A DNA stretch of 64,000 nt from Yinghuangia soli (GTDB lineage Bacteria > Actinomycetota > Actinomycetes > Streptomycetales > Streptomycetaceae), in contig NZ_JAKFHA010000002.1 in assembly GCF_021502675.1 (NCBI RefSeq), positions 173,670 to 237,669 on the forward strand, given 5' to 3'. The notes below the pieces were generated by a model. That model did not search any database, had not been told where the DNA came from, and saw only the letters and a list, made by a program, of their open reading frames with translations. Positions 51,631 through 59,613 of this stretch are shown one piece after another. The position numbers and the translations under genes are program-made. Position 1 is the stretch's first letter; every line of letters starts with the position of its first letter.

Positions 51631-51674
51631 TGGAGCGGGCGACGAGAATCGAACTCGCGCTCTGAGCTTGGGAA
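51631..51674 (-). other. attR / junction: 3' end of tRNA-Gly(CCC)
   Basis: Identical over 44 bp to 38856-38899. The next 29 bp differ, then CTGACCTGT and GAACGC recur at the same distance as at the left copy. No tRNA 5' half follows, so this is a junction with a second element rather than the chromosomal tRNA gene. Confidence 0.85.
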
Positions 51675-51850
51675 ACCCGGTCTGGACCGGGACGAGGGAC
51701 GGTCTGACCTGTGGGAACGCGTTCGGCGCCTCTCCCCGCGCCACCACTGGTTGACCGCCGCTGCCCCTGGATGCCCGCGCTACGTGGTGCGGAGGTGGTG
51801 CAATGCGGGGAACTCGGTCGGTTAACCCGTGCTGACTACGACGTCCACCC

Positions 51851-53167
51851 CTACAGCAACAAGACTTCGTCCGGGCGCCGCTCGGTCACGATGGCAGCTT
51901 GACTGTCCTTGAGCTGTTCGAGGCAGGCAAGCAAGTCTCCGTCGTGGTCTTCGTTGGCCATGGACCGAAGCTCCGTCGCAAGCTCCCGACCGTTGATAAG
52001 CGAGATCGGGTACTGGTCCTCGACCATCTCGACCTGCGCCGCCTCCGAGAAGTACCCCGTCGTCACATACACGCCAATCCAGCCTCGTTGAAGCCTCGCC
52101 ACTATCCGGGCGATCTGCTCGGCGCTGATCGATGTGTCCGGCTTGACGCACTTGGCCTGCCCAAGCACGACCAGACTGGTACCTGCCGTCCCACGACCCA
52201 CGTCTATGCGTCCGACGAAGTCAGCGCCGCCGTCACCCGAACGACGGGTCAGCCAACCTTCGCGGTACGACGCACCAACTCCGAGGATCCGCCCGGCGAC
52301 TGCGGAGGCCACCGCCTCGAAGTCATGCTTCCGGTTGTCGAAGAACTGGTAGATCGTGAGCAGGTCCTTGGCCTCTTCGGATCCGACAGGCGGCTTCTGA
52401 TCCTTCGACTTCACTATCCGGGAACGGGCGACGCGCCGTCGGACTCGCGGCAAGGCCGAGTGCCCCTTGTCGACCCACTCTCGCCAAGCCGCCGGCGCCA
52501 GCTTCAGCGCCTCATCGATGCTGAGTCCTGGGGTTCGCCGCGCTTCGATCCAGCGCCAGTCAAGGGAGTCGTCCTCATCAGCAAGGTCGATCATGGCGAA
52601 GTCGTACACATAGTTCGCGAAGGTGTCCCGGTCTTCGCCAGCCCACTGGATGAGGCGCTCCGCGCGCTCCACCAGCCCGACCCCGCAGAACTCGACGTGC
52701 CCTTTGGGACTGCTGCCGCGTCGCACTGCCCGGAAGACCAACAGCGGCTCTGCGTAGCGTCTAACGTCAGCAGTCGGGGCACGATGGCGTTCGAATGCCC
52801 GCAGCAGAGCACCGTTGCCCTTCGTCTCGCCTACAGGCACCGCGAGGCCGGGCTTGTGGTCACCGAAGTACCTGACGTGGCCTACTTCCAAGCTGAAGAC
52901 GTCATGCCACGGTGTCTGCTCGCTGCCGGCCTTCCAGGGGCTGGACCGGATCAGAATCGCGGCGCGGCGCGGCCCAGTCGCCGCCTGTACCTCAGCGATG
53001 CTGTTGATGCCGGACTCCAGAAGGACGCGCTTCTGGCCAGGGGTGTCGGTCGCATGCCAGAAGTTGCGGAACCCGTCGACGTCCGGCGGGACCGGGTCCT
53101 TGCCTGCCGCGTAGCGAAAGATCTCACCCACACGCAGCGTCCCCGACACCGATCCAGCCTCCCCCAC
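51851..53167 (-). CDS. Modification-dependent restriction endonuclease, AspBHI/Mrr type
   Basis: The 438-aa protein has an N-terminal domain resembling the SRA-like AspBHI recognition fold (FRNFWHATDTPGQKRVLLES, LEVGHVRYFGDHKP). The C-terminal Mrr-like nuclease has SGDGGADFVGRIDVG, then LVVLGQAKC as the D..QxK catalytic pair. A late segment (WIGVYVTTGYFSEAAQVE) is also Mrr-like. It probably cuts DNA with methyl- or hydroxymethyl-cytosine. GTG start. No methylase is nearby, as expected. 51,675-51,850 and 53,168-53,495 hold nothing else I can support. Confidence 0.8.
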   Translation of the reverse strand: MGEAGSVSGTLRVGEIFRYAAGKDPVPPDVDGFRNFWHATDTPGQKRVLLESGINSIAEVQAATGPRRAAILIRSSPWKAGSEQTPWHDVFSLEVGHVRYFGDHKPGLAVPVGETKGNGALLRAFERHRAPTADVRRYAEPLLVFRAVRRGSSPKGHVEFCGVGLVERAERLIQWAGEDRDTFANYVYDFAMIDLADEDDSLDWRWIEARRTPGLSIDEALKLAPAAWREWVDKGHSALPRVRRRVARSRIVKSKDQKPPVGSEEAKDLLTIYQFFDNRKHDFEAVASAVAGRILGVGASYREGWLTRRSGDGGADFVGRIDVGRGTAGTSLVVLGQAKCVKPDTSISAEQIARIVARLQRGWIGVYVTTGYFSEAAQVEMVEDQYPISLINGRELATELRSMANEDHDGDLLACLEQLKDSQAAIVTERRPDEVLLL

Positions 53168-53495
53168 GTCAAGAGCGCCAGTCGCCCCCCGTACTGATTG
53201 ACAACGCGGCCTACGACCGCAAGTTCCCGTGAAGCGTGACCGCCACCAGAACTAGGCGAACGGCTGGATCCTCGATTCATGGTCGAAGCCGGGGCCGTCC
53301 CGCTCTCCTCGCCGGACAGCGGCGGAGCAGCCTGGACTCGCTGCCTGAGCTGCTGCTTTCGTCGCCTCAGCGTCTGATCGTGCGATTCCGCCCCGTGGAT
53401 GCCCCGCAGGGACCTACCAAGAGACGGGTTCCGTGGCAACATCAAGGCGCAAGCGGGGCGGCAGTGTCCCGCTCTTACCGGCCCCCGGGGGACAC

Positions 53496-53933
53496 GTGAG
53501 CACACCAAGCAACACGCCGCCGCTCATGAGTAGCGACCAGGTGAAGCACCTCGAATTCATTCAGGCCATAGTCGCCAGGCTTGGCAATGGGTCCTTCCTT
53601 ATTAAGGGCTGGACGATGACCATCGCTGGCGCCTTCTTTGGTGTAGCTGCCAATAAGTCGAGCTGGCAGATTGCTGCCGTGACTCTGATCCCGATTGTGG
53701 GATTCTGGATGCTCGATAGTTACTATCTCCGGCAGGAACGACTCTTTCGCAAACTTTACGACGATGTCCGAAAGCCCGCGACGGCGGTTGAGCCATACTC
53801 TATGAACATTCAACCGTACCTTGCGATCGTGCGCTGGCCTGATGTCATCAGGTCTCACACAATGGTCAACTTCTACGGGTTGCTAACTGTAGCCAGCCTG
53901 GCGATAATCACCGCGACGGCGCTCCATCGCTAG
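53496..53933 (+). CDS. Small multi-span membrane protein paired with a TIR gene
   Basis: A 145-aa protein: HLEFIQAIVARLGNGSFLIK and GWTMTIAGAFFGVAA (span 1), then IAAVTLIPIVGFWMLDSYYL (span 2) and RQERLFRKLYDDVR. A third span, VNFYGLLTVASLAIITATAL, is at the C-terminus. The pattern recalls SLATT-like and related small effector membrane proteins, and I remember similar proteins next to DUF1863 TIR genes. GTG 53496 follows GGGGGA. The TIR gene is tail-to-tail with a 9-bp gap. GC is lower than in the core genes. Confidence 0.7.
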   Translation: MSTPSNTPPLMSSDQVKHLEFIQAIVARLGNGSFLIKGWTMTIAGAFFGVAANKSSWQIAAVTLIPIVGFWMLDSYYLRQERLFRKLYDDVRKPATAVEPYSMNIQPYLAIVRWPDVIRSHTMVNFYGLLTVASLAIITATALHR

Positions 53934-53942
53934 CATTCGGTA

Positions 53943-54446
53943 CTAGTAATTCCTGTAGGTTTGCCTAATGGTGACGGCCTCCTCGATCCACTTTTCGAGA
54001 TTGTCCTTAATGTATCCGTAAGTGTATTTGCTCGTCTGGTATGGAGAGTCGTATGTCTTTACGAAAGTGGAGAGTCGGCTGCCGCCGGGGGTCGTGACGC
54101 GAGAGAAGGGATTGTCGCCTTTGGGGCTCTGCTCGCCTTGGAAGTTCTCAAGCTTGTGGATGTAGATCCCAACGACCCCCTTGCCGTCCCGCCACGACTT
54201 CTCGATTTCATAGTTAATCCATCTACGTCCGGCTGTCTTGCTGCCAATCAGCACAACCGTCGCGGACCGGCCGGACATCTGGCCGTCAATCCACCGCTGG
54301 ATCGCTGGATCGCCGCCAGCCCTCACCTCCTCCCATGCGTTGTCTGATACCGAGTGGCTGCCGTCAACGATGCCTGAGTTTCTGACCATTGCTGCGCGGG
54401 AGCTGTCGGGGGCGTAGTGGAAGCTGTAGAAGACCTTGCGAGCCAT
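53943..54446 (-). CDS. ThsB-like TIR-domain protein (DUF1863 type)
   Basis: The 167-aa protein begins MARKVFYSFHYAPDSSRAAM, with VRNSGIVDG, WEEVRAGGDPAIQRWIDGQM and SATVVLIGSKTAGRRWINYE (TIR beta-D/alpha-C region with the conserved Glu). A segment common in this family, KLENFQGEQSPKGDNPF, follows. Such TIR proteins make or use NAD-derived signals in Thoeris-type phage defence. ATG 54446 after AGGAG. No ThsA (SIR2 or macro) gene is adjacent; the small membrane protein is the likely partner. Confidence 0.82.
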   Translation of the reverse strand: MARKVFYSFHYAPDSSRAAMVRNSGIVDGSHSVSDNAWEEVRAGGDPAIQRWIDGQMSGRSATVVLIGSKTAGRRWINYEIEKSWRDGKGVVGIYIHKLENFQGEQSPKGDNPFSRVTTPGGSRLSTFVKTYDSPYQTSKYTYGYIKDNLEKWIEEAVTIRQTYRNY

Positions 54447-54629
54447 GGCTCTCCTAGGGTTGTGCATCACTCGGACCCCCGGGAGCGGAGTCCGGACTCA
54501 AACGCTACGCCGTGTGGCCGACAGATGTGCTCGGAACACCCGCGAAGGTGCGGGTCGGGTTCGGCTGTGCTGCACATACCTCAGCGAACCGCGGGCAGTC
54601 ATCCTGGTGGGAGCTGAGGAGGCTCGACA

Positions 54630-55067
54630 ATGGGTAGTTCTCAAGAACGGCAAAACTGTGCTTTCTGCGCTATTGCCTCAGGCGCCGCCCCGGCGGCGAT
54701 CGTCTTTGAGGCAGAAGATTCAGTCGGGTTTCTTCCACTGAATCCAGCAACGTTCGGTCATACTCTTATCATTCCGCGGCGGCATTTTCGCGATTTGTGG
54801 GAGATTCCAAAGGATGTCATGGCTGATTTGATGAAATCTGCTCTAGTTGTGGCACATGGAATCCGGGATGCGCTGAGGCCGGAGGGTATGAATATAATCA
54901 ACTCGGCAGGAGAGGTGGCTTCTCAGACCATCTTCCATATTCATGTCCACCTGGTTCCTCGCTGGCAGGATGATCGCATGGGGAGGCTGTGGCCGCCGGA
55001 TGAACCACAGGACGAGGCGGCGCGGCGCGAGACTGCGAGGCGAATCGCTGAATATATCGCGATCTGA
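54630..55067 (+). CDS. HIT-family nucleotide hydrolase/transferase
   Basis: The 145-aa protein begins CAFCAIASGAAPAAIVFEAE, contains FGHTLIIPRRHF and the catalytic triad motif FHIHVHLVPRW (His-x-His-x-His). HIT proteins cleave nucleotide phosphoramidates or dinucleotide polyphosphates. GAGGAGG precedes the ATG. It is divergent from the TIR gene by 183 bp and shares its lower GC, so it may be cargo acquired with it. Confidence 0.85.
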   Translation: MGSSQERQNCAFCAIASGAAPAAIVFEAEDSVGFLPLNPATFGHTLIIPRRHFRDLWEIPKDVMADLMKSALVVAHGIRDALRPEGMNIINSAGEVASQTIFHIHVHLVPRWQDDRMGRLWPPDEPQDEAARRETARRIAEYIAI

Positions 55068-55149
55068 TTACCTTCGGTCATGACTTCGTCGCCCGATTTA
55101 GCTGGGCAGAAAATGCTGTCCGTCGTGTGCGAGGGGTTGAGTTTTTATG

Positions 55150-55380
55150 CTAGGCCGAGGCGTCGTCGGCACCGATTCTGTACGAGTTCAGTCGTAAGTG
55201 TGCTTAGTTCGTCGATTGCATGCAGTTCGACATTCACGCCGGTTTCTTTTCTGACCCCCGTAAGCCGTCCGTGACGGTTGGACACTTCGAGGACACCGCT
55301 CGGGGTTCCGGTGGCCGTTGTCACGGTGACGCACCACGGGGACTTGGTCTTTTTCGTTCAAGATGACGCCACCCAAGCCG
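55150..55380 (-). pseudogene. Decayed NUDIX hydrolase copy
   Basis: In two overlapping frames the leftward strand gives GGVILNEKDQVPVVRHRDNG and then SGVLEVSNRHGRLTGVRKET. These line up with the N-terminal and NUDIX-box parts of the intact gene at 55522 (VVVDDAGRCLLTRRRDNG, GGVLEANETITDG). Frameshifts and loss of the REExGU box show it is dead. The rest of 55,068-55,521 has no gene. Confidence 0.5.
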
Positions 55381-55521
55381 GAACCACGGGCAGCCGGACG
55401 CGCTGGGGCTGAAACACTCCGGGGTGTCCCGACTGTCCGTTGCGTTTTGGCTGGTCGGAGCCGTAAGTGGACAGGCAGACACTTCCCCCCGATTGTTTCA
55501 GTCCTCCCTCCTCGAATGGAC

Positions 55522-55950
55522 TCAGAGGAGAGCGAGCCCGTCGTGAGATCGGATGGCGGGAGCGGTTCCTTCTTCCAGTGCGTCACTGACGCGCACTCGG
55601 TACGCCTCGATCATCAGGTCGTCGAGTTCGCCGCGGTGGGCCCACCGGAACTCGGTGACCTCGCTGTTCGCTGTCAGCACTCCGCTGACAGCGCGACACC
55701 GAAAGACCAGCGCGACAACGCCAATCCGCATGTTCTTGTAGACACCAGTCAGGCTGACCGGCTCGATTTCGAGGCCAGTTTCCTCGCGCATCTCGCGCCG
55801 CAACCCGTCCGTGATGGTCTCGTTCGCTTCGAGTACGCCGCCGGGAGCTTCCCAATTTCCGTTGTCCCGCCGCCGCGTGAGCAGGCAACGCCCAGCGTCG
55901 TCGACGACTACGCCCGCGACGCTGACTGAGTGCCGCGCTGGGTCTGTCAC
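55522..55950 (-). CDS. NUDIX hydrolase
   Basis: The 142-aa protein has a complete NUDIX box, GGVLEANETITDGLRREMRE followed by ETGLEI. RRRDNGNWEAPGG precedes the box and VVALVFRCR follows it. It hydrolyses a nucleoside-diphosphate-linked substrate that cannot be named. GTG 55950 overlaps the stop of the PP2C-like gene by 4 bp (GTGA), so the two are coupled. Confidence 0.88.
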   Translation of the reverse strand: MTDPARHSVSVAGVVVDDAGRCLLTRRRDNGNWEAPGGVLEANETITDGLRREMREETGLEIEPVSLTGVYKNMRIGVVALVFRCRAVSGVLTANSEVTEFRWAHRGELDDLMIEAYRVRVSDALEEGTAPAIRSHDGLALL

Positions 55951-56696
55951 GGCTTGAACTCACGGCATAGGGCGATCGTGGCGTCGTCGTACTGCTTACC
56001 GCGGAACGTCCCGGGGGTGGTGGCGTGCTCGGCTTCGCGCACGGCACGGATGGCGACGGCGGGGCCCTCGGTCTCGGCGACGTCCATGAGCTGGGACCAC
56101 GACCATTCGTAGCGTTCGACTAGGCGGGACATGCCGTCGGTCATGAGCGCGGCGCGACGGACGTCGGTCGCAGGGAATGAGCCGATGACGGCGTGTTCGG
56201 CTGCCTCGGGCTTGGTGCTCGCGACCCAGAAGCCGCCGGGCTGGTTTCTGGTCTTGCGGAGGTCATCTTGGGTGTAGCCAGGCAGGTGCTTCGTGGCGTC
56301 ATCGCTGTATGCGTGAACCTTGCCGTCCGTGGTCTCGATGACCAACGGCGAGTCGCACAGCACGAGGTAGTCGACCCGGTCGCCCTGATGACGCAGGAGG
56401 GCGACCGTGCTCGACGGGCTACTTGAGTTCGACAGGTCGCATGTGTCCGCGTGCAACGCGCACACACGCTCGATGGCGCCGGCCAAGGTGGACGTCAGGG
56501 ACGTGTCCGGCTCGGTCACCAGGGCGGTGGCAAGTTGCGTGCCGAGGTGTTTGACCAGCCACGGGACGCCGTGGACGCAGCCGGATTCGCTGAGCTGCGT
56601 TGCCCCGTCGAGGACGACGACGAACCGTTCCCCCGCGATGACGAAGTCGTCGTTGATCCCGCCCGGTGTGGGCACGCTGGTGTAGGTGACCTGCAA
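55947..56696 (-). CDS. PP2C-like phosphatase, paralogue of the one in AICE-1
   Basis: The 249-aa protein shares the same landmarks as the gene at 43100: NDDFVIAGERFVVVLDGATQ, SGCVHGVPWLVKHLG, HADTCDLSNSSSPSSTVALL, LCDSPLVIET, NQPGGFWVASTKPEAAEHAV, MTDGMSR and YDDATIALC. The Asp residues expected of PP2C metal sites are kept. It follows the GntR gene by 12 bp and is coupled to the NUDIX gene, giving a GntR-PP2C-NUDIX operon. Confidence 0.72.
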   Translation of the reverse strand: MQVTYTSVPTPGGINDDFVIAGERFVVVLDGATQLSESGCVHGVPWLVKHLGTQLATALVTEPDTSLTSTLAGAIERVCALHADTCDLSNSSSPSSTVALLRHQGDRVDYLVLCDSPLVIETTDGKVHAYSDDATKHLPGYTQDDLRKTRNQPGGFWVASTKPEAAEHAVIGSFPATDVRRAALMTDGMSRLVERYEWSWSQLMDVAETEGPAVAIRAVREAEHATTPGTFRGKQYDDATIALCREFKP

Positions 56697-56708
56697 GGAC
56701 TTTCCTGT

Positions 56709-57485
56709 CTACTCGGGTGCGGGGAACTCGTAGCAGAAGACGTGTCGGTCGCCTGCGACCACTGATGTGAGTACTTCCACGGGACCATCGGCGGTGAACG
56801 CGATTCGTCGCAGCTCGGCGACCGGGATGCCGGGGGAGAGGCGGAGAGCCTTCGTCTCGTCGGGCGAGGGCATACGGATGGCGATCTCCTCGCGGAACCG
56901 CTCCAGCCGGAGGCCCTTCTCCTCAAGTCGCGCGTAGCTGCCGCCGGGGCCTGTGTCCTCGTTGCGGATAGCCGTGTCGGCGACCGTTTCAAGGCGGTAG
57001 TAGCTGTCCGCGACCTGTGTGGGTTCGTCGTCGACCCAGTTGCGCCGGCGGCGTACGAAGACCGTGGTGTCGGGCTCGATGTCGAACCACTCGGCGACCC
57101 ACCTGGGAGCGGGTACGTCTTCGAGCCCGAGAATCTCCTGACCCCAGCGGCGCCCCTGTGCCTCTATCTCCGCCTCGAAGGCTGCCTTGCCCTCGGCCCG
57201 CGTCTTACGCGAGAAGCGGGCCGAACCCATGTGGATCGTGGGTGGCTGCTTCTTCACGAAGACGCCGCGGCCGCGTTCGGAGACAACGAGACCTTCCTCT
57301 TTGAGGAGCCGTACGGCCTGGCGAGCGGTCGTCGGCGACGTGCCGTACGTCCCGACCAGCACGCTTTCGGACGGAAGCGGCTTCCCAGGTTCCAGCGCCC
57401 CGCTGACGATCTGCTCGCGCAACTCGTCGGCGATCTGCCGCGACGGGGGTCGCGGGTCGGTCGGATCGATGCTCATGCGAGCCAT
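56709..57485 (-). CDS. GntR-family regulator with UTRA domain
   Basis: The 258-aa protein has a GntR winged helix (LPSESVLVGTYGTSPTTARQ, about residues 35-80) and a UTRA domain (DTTVFVRRRRNWVDDEPTQV, ...LSPGIPVAELRRIAF). ATG 57485 (or 57476) lies just below two operator-like palindromes. It faces the transfer operon at 57935 and is the probable repressor of both transcripts, the counterpart of KorSA in the first element. Confidence 0.83.
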   Translation of the reverse strand: MARMSIDPTDPRPPSRQIADELREQIVSGALEPGKPLPSESVLVGTYGTSPTTARQAVRLLKEEGLVVSERGRGVFVKKQPPTIHMGSARFSRKTRAEGKAAFEAEIEAQGRRWGQEILGLEDVPAPRWVAEWFDIEPDTTVFVRRRRNWVDDEPTQVADSYYRLETVADTAIRNEDTGPGGSYARLEEKGLRLERFREEIAIRMPSPDETKALRLSPGIPVAELRRIAFTADGPVEVLTSVVAGDRHVFCYEFPAPE

Positions 57486-57495
57486 CGTAGAACAA

Positions 57496-57574
57496 CTTCC
57501 CTAGTGAGGTATTGCAGCATCGGGAGTTGTCGCGCTACGGTGACGTCACTGCCTCACTAGTGAAGCAGTGACGT
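57496..57574. promoter_or_regulatory. GntR operators of the second element
   Basis: CTTCCCTAGTGAGGTA (57496-57511) and the centre CCTCACTAGTGAAG of a 32-bp near-perfect palindrome (57543-57574) are related sites in opposite orientation. The larger palindrome has arms ACGTCACTGC and GCAGTGACGT around CACTAGTG. It probably covers both divergent promoters. Confidence 0.8.
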
Positions 57575-57841
57575 AGTTGTGTAGTGCTCGCCGAGAGTGC
57601 TTTGATCTGCGCTTTTGCACACCAACGGGCCCGCTCCTGCGGGTCAAGTGGCCTTGTGGGGCCTTGGGTACCGGCAACCCTTTGCAACCGGATGGCAATC
57701 GAGGCCGTAAGGCCACGTCCCTGCCTACCAACGGCAGCTTTTCCTGCCGGAAGGGGACATCCGTACCAGTGCTCATCGTCCCGGACGACCGCGGTCACGC
57801 GGGTGCGTCCGGGGCCATGACCACTCGTCAGACGAAGACGA

Positions 57842-57900
57842 GGCACACACGATGTGTGCCGGGGCGACCGCCCATCCCGGCAAGGTCCGGCGGTCGCCCC
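57842..57900 (+). promoter_or_regulatory. Two consecutive hairpins before the transfer operon
   Basis: GGCACACA/TGTGTGCC with loop CGA (57842-57860) is followed at once by GGGGCGACCGCC/GGCGGTCGCCCC (57861-57900). They lie 34 bp before the GTG at 57935 and may attenuate or stabilise the mRNA. The remaining part of 57,575-57,841 shows no gene. Confidence 0.5.
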
Positions 57901-57934
57901 GTGGGTCGCTCTCCTACGAAAGAGGAGTACGACC

Positions 57935-58201
57935 GTGAGAAACATTGTCGGGGGTCGTCTGGTGTTCTCGGGTTCCGAGTTCGCCGAACTGGCGATGGGT
58001 ATCGACCCGGAGCTGTTCGCCGGAACCGCGGGTGAGACCGCGATGGAGCGGGCCGCGCGGCTGGATGCCGCGCGGGACGTGCTCGCGGACCTGTGGCGTG
58101 AGGACCCGGAGCTTGCCGCTTACGCCGCAAGCCTGTTGGCCGAGTCGGCGCGGGTCATCGAGCTGCCGACGCGACGCACCGCCAGGCGGTGGGCGGCGTG
58201 A
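57935..58201 (+). CDS. Small AICE-type hypothetical protein
   Basis: An 88-aa protein (RNIVGGRLVFSGSEFAELAM...) that is mostly helical and acidic in the middle, with a basic end (LPTRRTARRWAA). GTG 57935 follows GAGGAG. It overlaps the DUF2637-like gene by 4 bp. Comparable small genes precede this membrane protein in other actinomycete elements; function unknown. Confidence 0.65.
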   Translation: MRNIVGGRLVFSGSEFAELAMGIDPELFAGTAGETAMERAARLDAARDVLADLWREDPELAAYAASLLAESARVIELPTRRTARRWAA

Positions 58202-59613
58202 CGGAGACCTTGTACACGATGTCCGCGCACCGCCGGATGGACCGGGCGCGGATCGAAGAGGCGAACGCTGCCGCGTCGGAGCGGACCGCGCTTGCCGCGG
58301 TGGTGCAGGCGCAGGCGGCGGCACAGGTCGCCGAGATCCGCCGGCAGGAAGAACGCAGCATCCGCGCCGAGACCGGCGCGGACAAGGCGCAGGCACGCGC
58401 GGCGCGTCAGGAGCGCGTGAGCAAGGCGCTGGGGTCGGTGCGTGAGCGCCGGGACTTCGCGTTGGTCTCGGGTGTCATGGTCGCTTCGATCGGCACGGCG
58501 TGGCCGGCGCAGATGGGTTTCTACCTGGCCATGGGCATGAACCCGGTGCTCTCGGTGCTGGTCACTGCGATGACCGAGGGTGCCGCATGGGCGGGTGCCG
58601 CGATGGCCTCCAAGGCGATCGAGGACGGCGACCGCCCGGCGGGCATCTACCGGGCGATCACGTGGGGTTCGGCGTTCGCCGCGGCGGCGCTGAACTTCGC
58701 GCACACCTGGCACCGGAGCATCCCGCTTGCGTGCGTGCTCGCGCTGGCGAGCCTGCTGGGCGTCCTGTTGTGGGAGGCGTACGCGCATTCGCGCACGCAG
58801 ACCGAGGGCGGGAAGTCCGGCGCGCAGATCCGGGCCGAGATCTACCGCAAGGCGCGGTTCCGCAAGGTCTCGCGCCGGACCCGCGACCTGATCGCCGCCG
58901 TCCCCGGACTCGACCCGGACGCCGCATGGGTGATCGCGTGGCGTGCGGTCTACGGCGCCGACCCGGGCGTGACCCGTCGGACGCTCAAGCAGCACCACAA
59001 GGCGGTCAAGGCCATCGCGAAGCTTCTCGACAAGGCCCTGGAGTCGGGCGCCGAGTCGGTCGGGCTCGCCGTGCTCCAGACCCCGACTGCCACGCTCGCC
59101 GACATGGCGCCGGGCGGCACGGTCGCCGAGTCGGTCGCGTCGGTCCGCGACGCGGAGTCGTTCGCGTTCGCCGCCGCCGATCCGATCGAAGAACTCATCG
59201 GGTCGGCGGACGTCGACGTCGACGCCGACGACGACACGGGCGACGATGGCGAGTCGGTCCGCGAGTCGGGTGACGGCGCAGACGAGTCGGGCGCACGGTC
59301 GGTATCCAACCAGAAGATTTCATCTAATTCCACGCAAAACGGATCACGTCTGGGTCGGGCGACCGCTGGCCCGCGTCGGGCGACCGGTCGGGTGCCGGAG
59401 TCGGCGAAGTCGGTGGTTCCGAAGCGGAACGTCGCCGAAATGCTCGCCGAGGCACGGGAGTTGACGGCCGATTGGCCGACCGACCGACTGACGGCCGATC
59501 GCATCCGCGAGGAGGTCCGCACGTCGGCGAAGTCGGCCCGGATCCTGCGTGACACGCTGCGCGCCGAACGCGAGTCGGGCGGCGGCGCCGACGCGGTGGG
59601 GATGGCGTCATGA
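58198..59613 (+). CDS. DUF2637-like transfer/spread membrane protein
   Basis: The 471-aa protein has an N-terminal coiled coil (about residues 15-80, Ala/Glu/Arg-rich) and four hydrophobic spans (about 85-195, e.g. FALVSGVMVASIGTAWPAQM and IPLACVLALASLLGVLLW). A long cytoplasmic tail contains an acidic stretch (VDVDADDDTGDDGE). This resembles the DUF2637/Spd-type proteins of actinomycete plasmids. Its stop overlaps the next start (ATGA). Confidence 0.72.
   Translation: MTETLYTMSAHRRMDRARIEEANAAASERTALAAVVQAQAAAQVAEIRRQEERSIRAETGADKAQARAARQERVSKALGSVRERRDFALVSGVMVASIGTAWPAQMGFYLAMGMNPVLSVLVTAMTEGAAWAGAAMASKAIEDGDRPAGIYRAITWGSAFAAAALNFAHTWHRSIPLACVLALASLLGVLLWEAYAHSRTQTEGGKSGAQIRAEIYRKARFRKVSRRTRDLIAAVPGLDPDAAWVIAWRAVYGADPGVTRRTLKQHHKAVKAIAKLLDKALESGAESVGLAVLQTPTATLADMAPGGTVAESVASVRDAESFAFAAADPIEELIGSADVDVDADDDTGDDGESVRESGDGADESGARSVSNQKISSNSTQNGSRLGRATAGPRRATGRVPESAKSVVPKRNVAEMLAEARELTADWPTDRLTADRIREEVRTSAKSARILRDTLRAERESGGGADAVGMAS

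Larger units (their letters stand above)
38856..51674. mobile_element. AICE-1: pSAM2-like integrative and conjugative element
   Basis: A segment of about 12.8 kb lies between two identical 44-bp tRNA-Gly 3' ends. It contains GntR/KorSA-like, Pra, FtsK-like translocase, RepSA-like initiator, Xis and Int in the canonical right-end order, with Int next to attR. The left half has AT-richer cargo and remnants of an older insertion. All core genes look intact, so excision, replication and transfer as double-stranded DNA through the translocase are plausible. Confidence 0.88.

Noticed and set aside
51899-53197. A 432-codon plus-strand frame opposite the AspBHI/Mrr-type nuclease
   Set aside because: It is antisense to a gene with clear catalytic motifs and has no recognisable domain.
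53236-53499. An 87-codon ORF between the nuclease and the small membrane protein
   Set aside because: Composition is Arg/Ser/Pro-rich with no ribosome site; it looks like chance.
57577-58035. A 152-codon ORF upstream of the transfer operon
   Set aside because: It overlaps the hairpins and the start of the 88-aa gene in another frame, and has no ribosome site.
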